From Lacihabitans sp. CS3-21 (lineage in GTDB: Bacteria; Bacteroidota; Bacteroidia; Cytophagales; Spirosomataceae), in contig NZ_RJUD01000007.1 of NCBI RefSeq assembly GCF_024343675.1, positions 62,001 to 126,000 of the forward strand: 64,000 bases of DNA, written 5' to 3'. Below are positions 1-8,232 of this stretch, piece after piece; within the stretch, counting starts at the first letter, position 1, and each line of letters starts with the position of its first letter. The position numbers and the translations under genes are program-made. The notes under the pieces are model-generated. The model made no database searches, had not been told where the DNA came from, and worked only from the letters and a program-made list of their open reading frames with translations.

Positions 1-286
1 GAGCATGCTTTGCCAAATCATATGAGATTAAATAGTGAAGAAGATCGGTTTCCATTTTTTTTGTTAACTCTCTCTGCCTATTAGGTTCATTCAATAATAA
101 ACTTTTGGTGCACAATTCCTCCTGAATAATATGAATATAGTCGGTGAAATCTTTTTTTTGATCGAAACTAATATTAAGTGCAGATTCTATATTTCTTAAA
201 TATTCTTGTTTATCAAAAAAGGTCTTCCCGTATGAATTGATATTAGCCAAATAATCTACCTCATTTTTTAGAATCCATTTTTCCAT
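1..286 (-). CDS. hypothetical protein, C-terminally truncated by the window edge
   Basis: An open frame starts with ATG at 286 and runs to base 1 without a stop, giving 95 residues. It begins MEKWILKNEVDYLANINSYG and is charged and probably all-helical, with no signal peptide or membrane segment. I recognise no family. The codon use is like the neighbours and the start follows a purine-rich stretch (GAAGAA), so I accept it as a real gene whose 3' end lies outside. It could be a small cytoplasmic protein or the N-terminus of a larger one. In many Bacteroidetes groES/groEL follow secG, but this protein is neither. Confidence 0.6.
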   Translation of the reverse strand, partial: MEKWILKNEVDYLANINSYGKTFFDKQEYLRNIESALNISFDQKKDFTDYIHIIQEELCTKSLLLNEPNRQRELTKKMETDLLHYLISYDLAKHA

Positions 287-582
287 TTTCTTCAATATTA
301 GTTATTTAATTTGCCATTGCCTATATGAAACATTACCCCTTGGTAGTACACCAACCTTTCAGAATTTAAGAGCTGACCTAAGACTATTACAATTTTGACA
401 AACTGCATCAGAAACCCTAAATTCGTAAGGTTCACTTGCAAATACATGATTTCAGCTCTTCGGGATGTCCCGAAGGGCAATCACGAATTGAGATAAGAAG
501 GATTTCCAATCCGATATTAAATTTCTAACATTCAACTTAGCAATTCACAGGTAAAAAAAATCAGCTAAAGGTATCATTTCAC
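287..582. other. gene-free spacer
   Basis: About 300 bases with no convincing gene. The only frame of note (298-480, minus) would encode 60 residues without a recognisable feature and crosses a palindrome, so I do not call it. The stretch holds the palindromes listed separately and ends at the secG terminator. Confidence 0.6.
458..512. repeat. pair of short palindromes, REP-like
   Basis: 458-475 is a perfect inverted repeat with 8-base arms (CTTCGGGA / TCCCGAAG) and a two-base centre. 25 bases further, 500-512 has 5-base arms (GGATT / AATCC). GC-rich palindromes in an AT-rich spacer resemble extragenic palindromic elements. There is no T-tract, so a terminator is unlikely. The class assignment is inference. 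Confidence 0.45.
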
Positions 583-611
583 AAAAAAAAGACACCCCTA
601 AGGATGTCTTT
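583..611 (-). terminator. rho-independent terminator of secG
   Basis: On the minus strand a hairpin with a 7-bp outer stem (AAAGACA / TGTCTTT), one mismatch and two more pairs is followed by eight T. It lies 22 bases after the secG stop codon. Confidence 0.8.
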
Positions 612-632
612 CAAATATAATGCTGAAATATA

Positions 633-998
633 TTACTTTGCTGGTGTTGGCGTAGTGGCTGGTGCTGTTACTGGAGCCGTTGCAGGGGCTGTAAGCGGTG
701 CAGTTGGCAATGCCGGAGCAGTGGTTGCTTTTTCTACGTTTACGTCGCTGTCAGTGGTTGCTGACGAACCCAATGTTTTTGTCAAAATAACTGTACTCAA
801 AGCGGCTACTAACAAGAAAGCAAAAAAGCCCCAAGTCAATTTCTCCAATATGTCGCCTGTTTTTTGTACACCAAACATCTGTGTTGAGCTTCCTCCAAAT
901 TCTGAAGATATACCGCCACCTTTGGGGTTTTGAACCAATATCACGATGATAAGTAATAAAGCCACCAATATCATCAAAACTAGAATAGTTGTTATCAT
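633..998 (-). CDS. secG: preprotein translocase subunit SecG
   Basis: SecG is the small inner-membrane partner of SecYE that helps SecA-driven export. The 121-residue protein has two hydrophobic helices (about 1-22 and 55-75) flanking the conserved VQNPKGGGIS..FGG loop at about 22-36, which is diagnostic of the family. The last 40 residues are an Ala/Pro/Thr-rich tail made of imperfect TAPATAP-like units; such low-complexity tails occur in Bacteroidetes SecG and are probably unstructured. It has its own strong promoter (1035-1066) and terminator (583-611), so it can be transcribed independently of the upstream lptE genes although it follows them in the same direction. Confidence 0.95.
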   Translation of the reverse strand: MITTILVLMILVALLLIIVILVQNPKGGGISSEFGGSSTQMFGVQKTGDILEKLTWGFFAFLLVAALSTVILTKTLGSSATTDSDVNVEKATTAPALPTAPLTAPATAPVTAPATTPTPAK

Positions 999-1034
999 TT
1001 TATATAATTTTCTTATTGTTTTCTAAAAGAACCG

Positions 1035-1066
1035 CAAAGTTAGTATTTTTTCGATAGAAACCACAA
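1035..1066 (-). promoter_or_regulatory. secG promoter, Bacteroidetes type
   Basis: Reading the minus strand, TTG, a 21-base spacer and TAACTTTG match the Bacteroidetes -33 TTG / -7 TAnnTTTG consensus exactly. The predicted start of transcription lies about 30 bases before the secG ATG. Confidence 0.75.
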
Positions 1067-1094
1067 CTTTTACGGAATTCTTGAAATGATTTTG

Positions 1095-1442
1095 TTAAAT
1101 AAATTTGGGAATTTGTTTGGTTAAATATTTTTCAAGAATACTTTTTTGGTCTATGGGTTTGGAGTTAAAATCCTTTCTAAATTTGGAATCAGAGGTTTTT
1201 TCGCTTTTATTTTCTACATGAAAATAGCTTTTCAGGTCTAACTTTGATTGCAAAAGAATCTCCTCACCTCTTCTCCAAAAATCATGATTGAAAATATCAG
1301 GCTGATAATTGAGCAATAAAATATAGGGCAATTTAAAATTCGGATAAGCTTTGCAAATATTCAATAAGGCATCGATATCCTTTTGATCTCGAAAATCTTT
1401 TTTCTGAATCAAGTTATTGAAATGCAAGGCTTCCTTTACCAT
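1095..1442 (-). CDS. hypothetical helical protein between lptE and secG
   Basis: 115 residues, no signal peptide or membrane helix. The N-terminal 60 residues look like helical hairpins (DIDALLNICKAYPNFKLPYI, with an F-HDFWRRGEEILLQSKL continuation), similar to a TPR-like or tetratricopeptide remnant. The C-terminus is lysine-rich and ends KYLTKQIPKF. Proteins of this size at this position are common in Bacteroidetes lptE-secG regions, but I know no function. Its start overlaps the end of lptE by 7 bases, which suggests translational coupling. A partner role in envelope assembly is only guilt by association. Confidence 0.75.
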   Translation of the reverse strand: MVKEALHFNNLIQKKDFRDQKDIDALLNICKAYPNFKLPYILLLNYQPDIFNHDFWRRGEEILLQSKLDLKSYFHVENKSEKTSDSKFRKDFNSKPIDQKSILEKYLTKQIPKFI

Positions 1443-1948
1443 GATGCCGCCGTGGAATTAAAGATATTGAGTACCAACTGATCCAATATTTTGGGCACCA
1501 AAATGGGTTCGGCCTGCGTAAGTGACTGCTCCTGAGGAAAATCTTGATAAAAAGTAAACTCTTTTTCAAAGTCTTCTTGTTCATTGGTTTTGTTTACAAA
1601 CTTCACTTCCACCGTTATCGTCAGGCGGTTCATGGCTGCTCGGTCGCCCGCAGTGGCCGATACAGGCGAAAGTTCATAAGCAATGATAGAACCCTCCAAG
1701 TGTATATCTCCATCGGTATTTTTAAACTTCAAACTCGTATTTCTTTGATAGTATTCTTTGAGTTTTTCGTTGAAAGTCAAACTCATATTTTGTGGTCCAC
1801 CAGCGGCAGCCATCGAAAAATTCTGAATGGAAAAGGTTTTCAAATCTGCAGACAAAGTAGTACCTGTGAACGAATATATTTTGCACCCGTTCATAACAAC
1901 AAGAATATATACCATCAAAAAAGCATTAAAAACACGTTTAATCTTCAT
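1436..1948 (-). CDS. lptE: LptE-family LPS assembly lipoprotein
   Basis: LptE is the outer-membrane lipoprotein that plugs the LptD barrel during LPS insertion. I choose ATG at 1948 (170 aa), because it gives a clean lipoprotein signal peptide (MKIKRV, hydrophobic stretch, then VMNGC with Cys22 as the lipidated residue); an in-frame start further upstream would add 18 residues from the previous gene's frame. After the Cys comes the family pattern: YSFTG near the N-terminus, LKEYYQRNTSLKF in the middle and a QDFPQ segment before two C-terminal helices. Start overlaps the stop of the sigma-54 activator by 11 bases. Confidence 0.85.
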   Translation of the reverse strand: MKIKRVFNAFLMVYILVVMNGCKIYSFTGTTLSADLKTFSIQNFSMAAAGGPQNMSLTFNEKLKEYYQRNTSLKFKNTDGDIHLEGSIIAYELSPVSATAGDRAAMNRLTITVEVKFVNKTNEQEDFEKEFTFYQDFPQEQSLTQAEPILVPKILDQLVLNIFNSTAASW

Positions 1949-3251
1949 CTTCGATATCATATTGCTTGATTTTTCTATATAACGTCCTTTCAGAGATTCC
2001 AAGGCTCATGGCTGCATATTTTCTTTTGAAATTATTCTTTTTGAGTGCCTTTATGATCATGTCTTTCTCGTTTTTCTCCAACGAAAGCGACTCTTCTTCC
2101 GTTTCGTGGCTGATGTCTTCCACGTTTTCTCGAGATTTCTGATAATCATCAATCTGAATGAAATTCTCACTTAGTGGCTGATTATAAACAGGATACACAG
2201 GCTCTGAGTCTGCAATGGCCGGCCTGGTAAACACCACAGGTGCTTCTGAAGCCAAAACGTCTTTGAACAAATCGTGCTTAACGCTTTCAGAAGGAGCATT
2301 CAATCCATCGTTTTGCATCATGGAGTACACCAACTTTTTAAGGTCGGTTATGTCTTTTTTCATATCAAAAAGAACCTTGTAGAGCAACTCCCTTTCCGAA
2401 TAATCGTTTAAACCACCCAAATCTGATGGATTCAACAAAGCTGGCAAGCCTGATTTTTGGCTTTTAGGCAAATATTTCTCTAAAATCTGACTGTTGATTA
2501 CCCTGTCGTTTTCTAGAATCGTTATCTGTTCCGCGATATTTTTCAATTGCCGAATATTTCCCGGAAATCTAAAGCTTCTCAGCATTGCACGGGCTTCTTC
2601 GGTGAGATCAACGGGTTGTATATGATTTCTTTCTGCAAAATCACTGGTAAATTTTATAAAAAGCAATTCAATGTCAAACCCTCTGTCTCTCAAAGGAGGC
2701 ACCACGATGGGCACAGTGTTGAGCCTGTAGTATAAATCCTCACGAAACTCGCCTTTTTCAATGGCCGATTGGAGGTTTACGTTGGTGGCAGCCACCACTC
2801 TCACGTTGGTTTTCTTTACTTTCGACGAACCCACGGGAATATATTCGCCATTCTCCAGAATTCTGAGCAATCTGGCTTGTGTTCCTAGTGGCATTTCGGC
2901 TATTTCGTCTAGAAAAATAGTCCCGCCATTGGTAGTTTCAAAGTATCCTTTTCTTTCTTCAAATGCTCCTGTAAAAGAGCCTTTTACGTGTCCAAACAAT
3001 TCAGAATCAATGGTACCTTCGGGAATAGCCCCACAGTTGATGGCTATAAAAGGCCCCAGTTTGCGGTGGCTCAGACCATGAATTATCTTGGAAAAAGATT
3101 CTTTACCACTACCACTTTCACCATTTATAAGGACAGTCAAGTCGGTTGGTGCTACTTGAATGGCTATACTCAATGCAAAATTGAGCGGCGGGGCATTGCC
3201 GATGACGCCAAACCTGTTTTTTGCATTTTGTATTTCTGCTGTGTTTATCAT
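1938..3251 (-). CDS. sigma-54 interacting AAA+ transcription activator without receiver domain
   Basis: 437 residues. The AAA+ domain starts almost at once: Walker A GESGSGKE at 44-51, the sigma-54 contact loop GSFTGAF at 91-97, Walker B TIFLDE at 111-116, an arginine-rich sensor region (REDLYYRL) and FPGNIRQLKN in the lid. A poorly conserved linker of about 100 residues follows, then a Fis-type helix-turn-helix at the C-terminus (AAMSLGISERTLYRKIKQY). There is no N-terminal receiver, GAF or PAS domain, so it resembles PspF in layout and must be controlled by partner proteins or abundance. It starts two bases after miaB ends. Targets are unknown; the neighbouring lptE and secG genes hint at envelope functions. 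Confidence 0.9.
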   Translation of the reverse strand: MINTAEIQNAKNRFGVIGNAPPLNFALSIAIQVAPTDLTVLINGESGSGKESFSKIIHGLSHRKLGPFIAINCGAIPEGTIDSELFGHVKGSFTGAFEERKGYFETTNGGTIFLDEIAEMPLGTQARLLRILENGEYIPVGSSKVKKTNVRVVAATNVNLQSAIEKGEFREDLYYRLNTVPIVVPPLRDRGFDIELLFIKFTSDFAERNHIQPVDLTEEARAMLRSFRFPGNIRQLKNIAEQITILENDRVINSQILEKYLPKSQKSGLPALLNPSDLGGLNDYSERELLYKVLFDMKKDITDLKKLVYSMMQNDGLNAPSESVKHDLFKDVLASEAPVVFTRPAIADSEPVYPVYNQPLSENFIQIDDYQKSRENVEDISHETEEESLSLEKNEKDMIIKALKKNNFKRKYAAMSLGISERTLYRKIKQYDIEDED

Positions 3252-3253
3252 TT

Positions 3254-4660
3254 TTAGTCTACTATTTCACCTATGAGCGTACCCGAGGTACAAGAATTTA
3301 CCAAAACATTCACATAATCGCCTTTCTTATAGGCTTTTCTTGGAAAAACAATGACTTTACTTTGGTCATTTCTTCCCGCAAAGTCCGCTTTTGATTTTTT
3401 GGATTCTCCTTCAATCAGTACACGAAAAACTTTACCGATAGACATCTGATTTTTTATGGCAGAATGCTGTCTTTGTTTATCTATGATTTCATTTACTCGG
3501 CGTTTTTTGTCTTCTAGAGAAACATCGTCTTTTAAGTTTTTGGCCGCAGGCGTACCTGGTCTTTCTGAATAAAAAAACATGTATCCATAGTCAAACACCA
3601 CCTCATCCATGAGGCTCAAAGTTTGCTGATGATCTTCCTCGGTTTCGGTGCAAAAGCCCGCTATCATGTCGTGCGACACGCCACAATCTTCCCCCAATAT
3701 CTCTCTGATTTTATGAATACGCTCCAAATACCACTCTCTGGTATAGGTTCTGTTCATCAAACCTAATATCCTTGAACTGCCGCTTTGTGCTGGTAAATGA
3801 ATATAATTACAGATATTGTCGTACTTTTTGATGGTGTACAAAACCTCGTCGGTGATGTCTTTGGGATGGGACGTCGAAAACCTAACTCTCAATTCGGGGC
3901 TGATTAGGGCCACTTTTTCTAATAAATTAGCAAAATTGTATTTCTCGGTTTCGCTCGACCACTTGTAAGAATCGACGTTTTGGCCCAACAAAGTTACTTC
4001 TTTATAGCCTTTTTCGAATAACTCAAGTGCTTCATTATAAATAGAATGCGGATCACGACTACGCTCTCTTCCACGCGTATAAGGAACCACACAAAAACTG
4101 CACATATTATCGCAGCCCCGCATAATGGATATAAAAGCCGAAACACCATTACTATCTAATCTTATAGGGGAAATATCTGCATAGGTTTCTTCTCTAGAAA
4201 GAAAAACGTTGACCGCTTTGTGCCCACTTTCTACTTCTTCTAACAAATTGGGTAGATCGCGATAAGCATCTGGTCCAACTACCAAATCCACCATTTTTTC
4301 TTCCTCCAAAAACTTGGTTTTGAGGCGTTCGGCCATACAACCCAACACACCAATTTTAAGATTTGGGTTAGATTTTTTGTTTTTGTTGAGCGAAGATAAT
4401 CTTGTCCTTACCTTTTGTTCGGCGTTGTCGCGTATGGCACACGTATTGAGCAACACCAAATCTGCTTCCTCTAGATTTGAGGTGGTAGAATAGCCATTTG
4501 TTCTCAATATAGATGCCACCACTTCACTATCTGCAAAGTTCATTTGACAGCCATAGCTCTCAATATATAATTTTTTTGTTCCAATTACGTGCTCGTTTAC
4601 TGAAACCTTAGCCTCATCAATATTCTCTTCCTCTTTCAATAATATATTTTGGGCAACCAT
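3254..4660 (-). CDS. miaB: tRNA-2-methylthio-N6-isopentenyladenosine37 synthase MiaB
   Basis: Radical-SAM methylthiotransferase that adds the 2-methylthio group to i6A at tRNA position 37. 468 residues. Residues 30-150 form the N-terminal MTTase domain with cluster cysteines C38, C74 and C108; the radical SAM triad is C183, C187, C190 in [24 protein letters not shown] domain closes the protein (about 400-468). The first 28 residues are a variable extension. It heads the minus-strand run with the sigma-54 activator and lptE. MiaE, which hydroxylates the same base later, is also in this window (45070-45672). Confidence 0.97.
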   Translation of the reverse strand: MVAQNILLKEEENIDEAKVSVNEHVIGTKKLYIESYGCQMNFADSEVVASILRTNGYSTTSNLEEADLVLLNTCAIRDNAEQKVRTRLSSLNKNKKSNPNLKIGVLGCMAERLKTKFLEEEKMVDLVVGPDAYRDLPNLLEEVESGHKAVNVFLSREETYADISPIRLDSNGVSAFISIMRGCDNMCSFCVVPYTRGRERSRDPHSIYNEALELFEKGYKEVTLLGQNVDSYKWSSETEKYNFANLLEKVALISPELRVRFSTSHPKDITDEVLYTIKKYDNICNYIHLPAQSGSSRILGLMNRTYTREWYLERIHKIREILGEDCGVSHDMIAGFCTETEEDHQQTLSLMDEVVFDYGYMFFYSERPGTPAAKNLKDDVSLEDKKRRVNEIIDKQRQHSAIKNQMSIGKVFRVLIEGESKKSKADFAGRNDQSKVIVFPRKAYKKGDYVNVLVNSCTSGTLIGEIVD

Positions 4661-4686
4661 CTAAAATCTGTTTTTTAAAAATTATG

Positions 4687-4717
4687 CAAAATTAATAAAA
4701 ATATGACAATATGTCAG
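4687..4717 (-). promoter_or_regulatory. miaB promoter with internal palindrome
   Basis: On the minus strand TAATTTTG matches the -7 consensus exactly; a CTG 20 bases upstream is a weak -33. A 13-base palindrome (TGACA ATA TGTCA, 4704-4716) sits between the two elements and could be an operator. The predicted transcript start is about 20 bases from the ATG. Confidence 0.5.
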
Positions 4718-4789
4718 TGTTAAAATTCCTTTAATTATCAGAATTTATAATGATAGAGCAAATACTTAGGAGGAAAGTAAAAATGAAGC

Positions 4790-7309
4790 TTAAAATGGAT
4801 AGCCAATTCCAAAGTTCCAGTTGAGTCCGTATTGTTGTTTCCTTTTCAAAGAAAAATCATCTAATACAAATCGGCTTCCTTGATCTCTGCTGGGGTCAAA
4901 GACCTTTATACCCCAATCGAACCTAAATAAGAAATAAGACAAATCCCAACGTAAACCAAAGCCCGTTCCCACGGCAATTTCTTTATAAAATCTTCTAAAA
5001 TCAAAATTTGCTTTTTCGAATTTGGCGGCAGTTGGTGTTTGGTGCCATTTCCAAACATTGCCCGCATCAATAAAACCTGCTAATTGAATATCACCAGCAA
5101 ATCGAAGTACTTTTACTCTATACTCAATGCTCGATTCGAGCAAGATATCACCTGGCTGAGGTATGGTATTTCCAGCGGCGGTTGTGTCAGGTTTTGAGGA
5201 TCCCGTTCCCAGCGTTCTAGGAGCCCAGGCTCTTACACTGTTGCTTCCTCCAATAAAAAAGTTCTTGTCATAAGGCATCGATCGATTGTTTCCATACGGA
5301 TTGGCAAGACCTAAATTAATTCTGTAAGCGTAACTGCTCTTGGCGTTTATTCCAATACTTCTTCTGTAGTCGGCATTCAATTTGACAAACCTAAAATACG
5401 CTCTTACGCTATCTATCGAGTTTTCAGACTGTTTGAGAGGAAACACTTTCTCTATCAAATTTATTCTCTCTTTATTATCTAAAAAATTTAAAACTGTGCC
5501 GCCAGACTCTATAAAAAGTCTAAAAAACTTTGAAGATGATAAGGGTTTACTCGGATTTTGATTGTTGTAAATGAAGTTGGAATTCAGCGAAGAAACAAAT
5601 TGTGGATCAAAAGTAATCTTTAAATTATTGCCTTGTTCTTGAAGATTTAGCAAACTGTTGTAAAACTCTTGACCAGGTTGATTATTAAAATAAATGGTGT
5701 TGATCAAATGTGCATCTAAAACACTCAGATATAAAAAAGCATTTTTTGAAAACTGAATGGAATGGTTGGTATTCAGTTTAAAATTTAATCTTTTCCCCCA
5801 AAAAGGTTCTGAATAATTATAACCAATTCCCAATATTGTTCTTGGATTTTTAAGGTTCAACTGCTTTAGTTGACCCTGAAATGGCCAAAGTGTAGGCAAA
5901 GTAAGGTTAAGGTTTAATCCCAATTCAAGACTACCACGGATGGACTTATTGGAGGTGTTTATAGGTGAAGGCTGTCCTTCATAGGAAGCACGAAATGAGC
6001 CTTCAAAAATCTCCAATTTCTTCAAAAGGTTACGCCCAGTAAGCGATACGGGTACCCCAAATCCAAAAAAAGTAGAACCATCGTTGTAAATATTATTGAT
6101 ACCAGGGCTAATCCCAAATGTATATTTCTCCAATAAAGGAGCAAAATACTCTAAAGAAAGCTGCCCTGGAGACAATGGCTTTACTTGTGAACTCGCAAAT
6201 GCAAACTGATTATAAAGTGAAACTTGTCTTTGGGTTTCCATTATATCAGACACGCGATAGATAGATCCGGGCTTCGAAACTATTCGTGGACTAATGATAT
6301 TTATGGGAACATTCCGGTCTAATCTTATAAACTTAACGCCATTGTAAAAAACAGTATCTGGCTTTATAAACGTACTGTTGGAGTTTGGGTCAAACGCCTT
6401 AAATATGACTTCTTCTACTGTAAAACGTTCGTGAGTAGGCTTGGTATCAGGATTTTGAATCTCAATTTTCAGGTTGCCCCTTTTCCTATTTACAAAAAGC
6501 GATTCATCATTTTCAAAATTTGTAGCTCCGTGGGTTATAAATTTGTTATTGAAATTATAGTAACCATTGTTTTTCAATAGTTGCTCTAACCTCAACTTCT
6601 CTGCAGATACTAATCTAAGGTCAAATAAATCTCCTGAAACAATAAGTTGTTTCGATTTGTTATTTTGAACGAGACTGTCAATGATTTTGTCAGAAGAAAT
6701 ATACTGTATGGTATCAACTGAATATCCCGTTTTTTCATCAATTATATACGTTACCTTCAATTTTTTCTTAGCACTTGTTGAATCCAAATTGTAAGTTACA
6801 TCGGCATCTCTAAACCCAACATCATATAGAAACTTCTTCATTTTAAGAGCAGTTTCAGCCACATTCGCTTCAGAGATAAATACCTGTCTTTCACCTATAT
6901 TACGCCAAAGCCAGCCAGATTGTTCTTGAAGGTTGCCTTGAAAACGCTCGATTTTTTTCTCTATCTTTTGGATTTTTCTGGCAGAAAACGTTTTTGTGGC
7001 TTTATCTTCTTCCAATTCATTTAACAATTCACCGAGCTTTCTTTCACTTTTCAATGGGTTGAAGGTGTTTCTCCCAAAATTATACCACCAAACACGGGGT
7101 GTTATCGGCAACTCCAAAGGTTTAGAGTTTTCTTTTTGAGCGAATGGAATAATCTGTGCCAGTTCTTCATCTATAACTTTCTGATTCCCTTTAAAATCAT
7201 TTCTCCATAAAATATACCTATTATTGTCTATTGGTACATTATTTTTGCATGAAAACAAGGTTTCCAGCAAGCTTACCAATATCAAACTATATTTTATTTT
7301 TTTAAACAA
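4790..7309 (-). CDS. TamL: lipidated TamA/BamA-family outer membrane assembly protein
   Basis: 839 residues of the Omp85 superfamily. The N-terminus is a lipoprotein signal peptide ending LFSC with Cys21 as lipid acceptor, which is the mark of the Bacteroidetes TamL variant rather than canonical TamA. About 350-400 residues of POTRA-like repeats follow (for example LKNNGYYNFN..FI), then a C-terminal beta-barrel with the conserved FIGGSNSVRAWAPRTLG segment (strand 6 loop motif region) and terminal strands ending in GIGYPF, an aromatic end typical of the beta-signal. It would insert or assemble outer-membrane proteins together with TamB, which is not in the window. It is divergent from a TrmH-family methyltransferase with only 22 bases between starts. 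Confidence 0.85.
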   Translation of the reverse strand: MFKKIKYSLILVSLLETLFSCKNNVPIDNNRYILWRNDFKGNQKVIDEELAQIIPFAQKENSKPLELPITPRVWWYNFGRNTFNPLKSERKLGELLNELEEDKATKTFSARKIQKIEKKIERFQGNLQEQSGWLWRNIGERQVFISEANVAETALKMKKFLYDVGFRDADVTYNLDSTSAKKKLKVTYIIDEKTGYSVDTIQYISSDKIIDSLVQNNKSKQLIVSGDLFDLRLVSAEKLRLEQLLKNNGYYNFNNKFITHGATNFENDESLFVNRKRGNLKIEIQNPDTKPTHERFTVEEVIFKAFDPNSNSTFIKPDTVFYNGVKFIRLDRNVPINIISPRIVSKPGSIYRVSDIMETQRQVSLYNQFAFASSQVKPLSPGQLSLEYFAPLLEKYTFGISPGINNIYNDGSTFFGFGVPVSLTGRNLLKKLEIFEGSFRASYEGQPSPINTSNKSIRGSLELGLNLNLTLPTLWPFQGQLKQLNLKNPRTILGIGYNYSEPFWGKRLNFKLNTNHSIQFSKNAFLYLSVLDAHLINTIYFNNQPGQEFYNSLLNLQEQGNNLKITFDPQFVSSLNSNFIYNNQNPSKPLSSSKFFRLFIESGGTVLNFLDNKERINLIEKVFPLKQSENSIDSVRAYFRFVKLNADYRRSIGINAKSSYAYRINLGLANPYGNNRSMPYDKNFFIGGSNSVRAWAPRTLGTGSSKPDTTAAGNTIPQPGDILLESSIEYRVKVLRFAGDIQLAGFIDAGNVWKWHQTPTAAKFEKANFDFRRFYKEIAVGTGFGLRWDLSYFLFRFDWGIKVFDPSRDQGSRFVLDDFSLKRKQQYGLNWNFGIGYPF

Positions 7310-7331
7310 TCTCCAGAATATTAATTGAGTT

Positions 7332-8072
7332 ATGATTTCTAAACAACAACAAAAATACGTTCAATCTCTTCATAATAAAAAATACCGAACAGAATATGGT
7401 AAATTTTTGGTGGAAGGAGAAAAAGGTATTTTAGAAATATTAAACTCGGAATTTGAAATAGAAAATATATTCTGTACTGAAATTTTTAAGGAAAAAATAG
7501 CCGATAAGTCAAAGTTAGTGAACATTGTAGTATGTAGGGAGGCCGAAATTGAAAGTATTTCTACCTTCAAAACGAACCAGACTGGTGTAGCTGTGGTAAA
7601 TCAAAGGAATGAAACTACAACCACACAATCCATCAACCATCAGGTATTTTTGATACTTGATGGAATAAAAGACCCAGGTAATCTTGGCACAATTATACGT
7701 TTGGCAGATTGGTATGGCATTGAGCATGTATATTGTAGCCATGACACCGTGGAGTTTTATAATCCCAAAGTGATAGCCGCTACCATGGGCTCATTTATTA
7801 GGGTTAATGTCCATTATGTAGCATTAGAAAACTTTATCAAAACCCTAAATATGCCTATTTATGGAGCGTTTTTAGGAGGTAAAAATATTCACCACTTCGC
7901 TTTCGAAAAACCCTTTGGACTGGTCATAGGAAGTGAATCTCATGGAATTTCACCCGAAATAGAGAAAATTATTACCCAGAAAATTACAATTCCGAGAATT
8001 GGATCTGCCGAATCATTGAATGCTGGCGTGGCTACAGGCATCATCTTGGATAATATTTTTAGAGAAATTTAA
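7332..8072 (+). CDS. TrmH/SpoU-family RNA 2'-O-methyltransferase
   Basis: 246 residues. The N-terminal 100 residues are the substrate-binding domain (KYRTEYGKFLVEGEKGI). The C-terminal SPOUT domain has the three family motifs: DPGNLGTIIRLADWYGI (motif 1), GLVIGSESHGIS (motif 2) and ESLNAGVATGIIL (motif 3), which form the trefoil knot and bind S-adenosylmethionine. The target, 23S rRNA or tRNA, cannot be told from sequence. Adjacency to an Omp85 gene is frequent in Bacteroidetes. Confidence 0.92.
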   Translation: MISKQQQKYVQSLHNKKYRTEYGKFLVEGEKGILEILNSEFEIENIFCTEIFKEKIADKSKLVNIVVCREAEIESISTFKTNQTGVAVVNQRNETTTTQSINHQVFLILDGIKDPGNLGTIIRLADWYGIEHVYCSHDTVEFYNPKVIAATMGSFIRVNVHYVALENFIKTLNMPIYGAFLGGKNIHHFAFEKPFGLVIGSESHGISPEIEKIITQKITIPRIGSAESLNAGVATGIILDNIFREI

Positions 8073-8156
8073 AGGCTTATCGCACTGCATCAAACTGTTT
8101 TTCAAAATTGTTCATTGATAAAATGAATTCAAAATCAAAATAGACCGTTCTTAATT

Positions 8157-8179
8157 TAATTGGACATTGATTCCAATTA
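8157..8179. promoter_or_regulatory. inverted repeat upstream of yidC
   Basis: Perfect 8-base arms (TAATTGGA / TCCAATTA) around seven bases, 54 bases before the yidC ATG and just upstream of a -7-like GAATTTTG (8195-8202). No T-tract follows directly, so an operator or a leader hairpin fits better than a terminator. Role inferred. Confidence 0.35.
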
Positions 8180-8232
8180 GTAAAGATTTTTTACGAATTT
8201 TGCGGAAAATTTTATTATCAATAATCTCCTAA

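Noticed and set aside
298-480. 60-residue frame on the minus strand
   Set aside because: No family resemblance, crosses a palindrome, and its composition looks random.
604-933. 109-residue Ala/Val/Gly-rich frame on the plus strand
   Set aside because: It is the mirror of the repetitive Ala/Pro/Thr tail and body of secG and starts inside the secG terminator.
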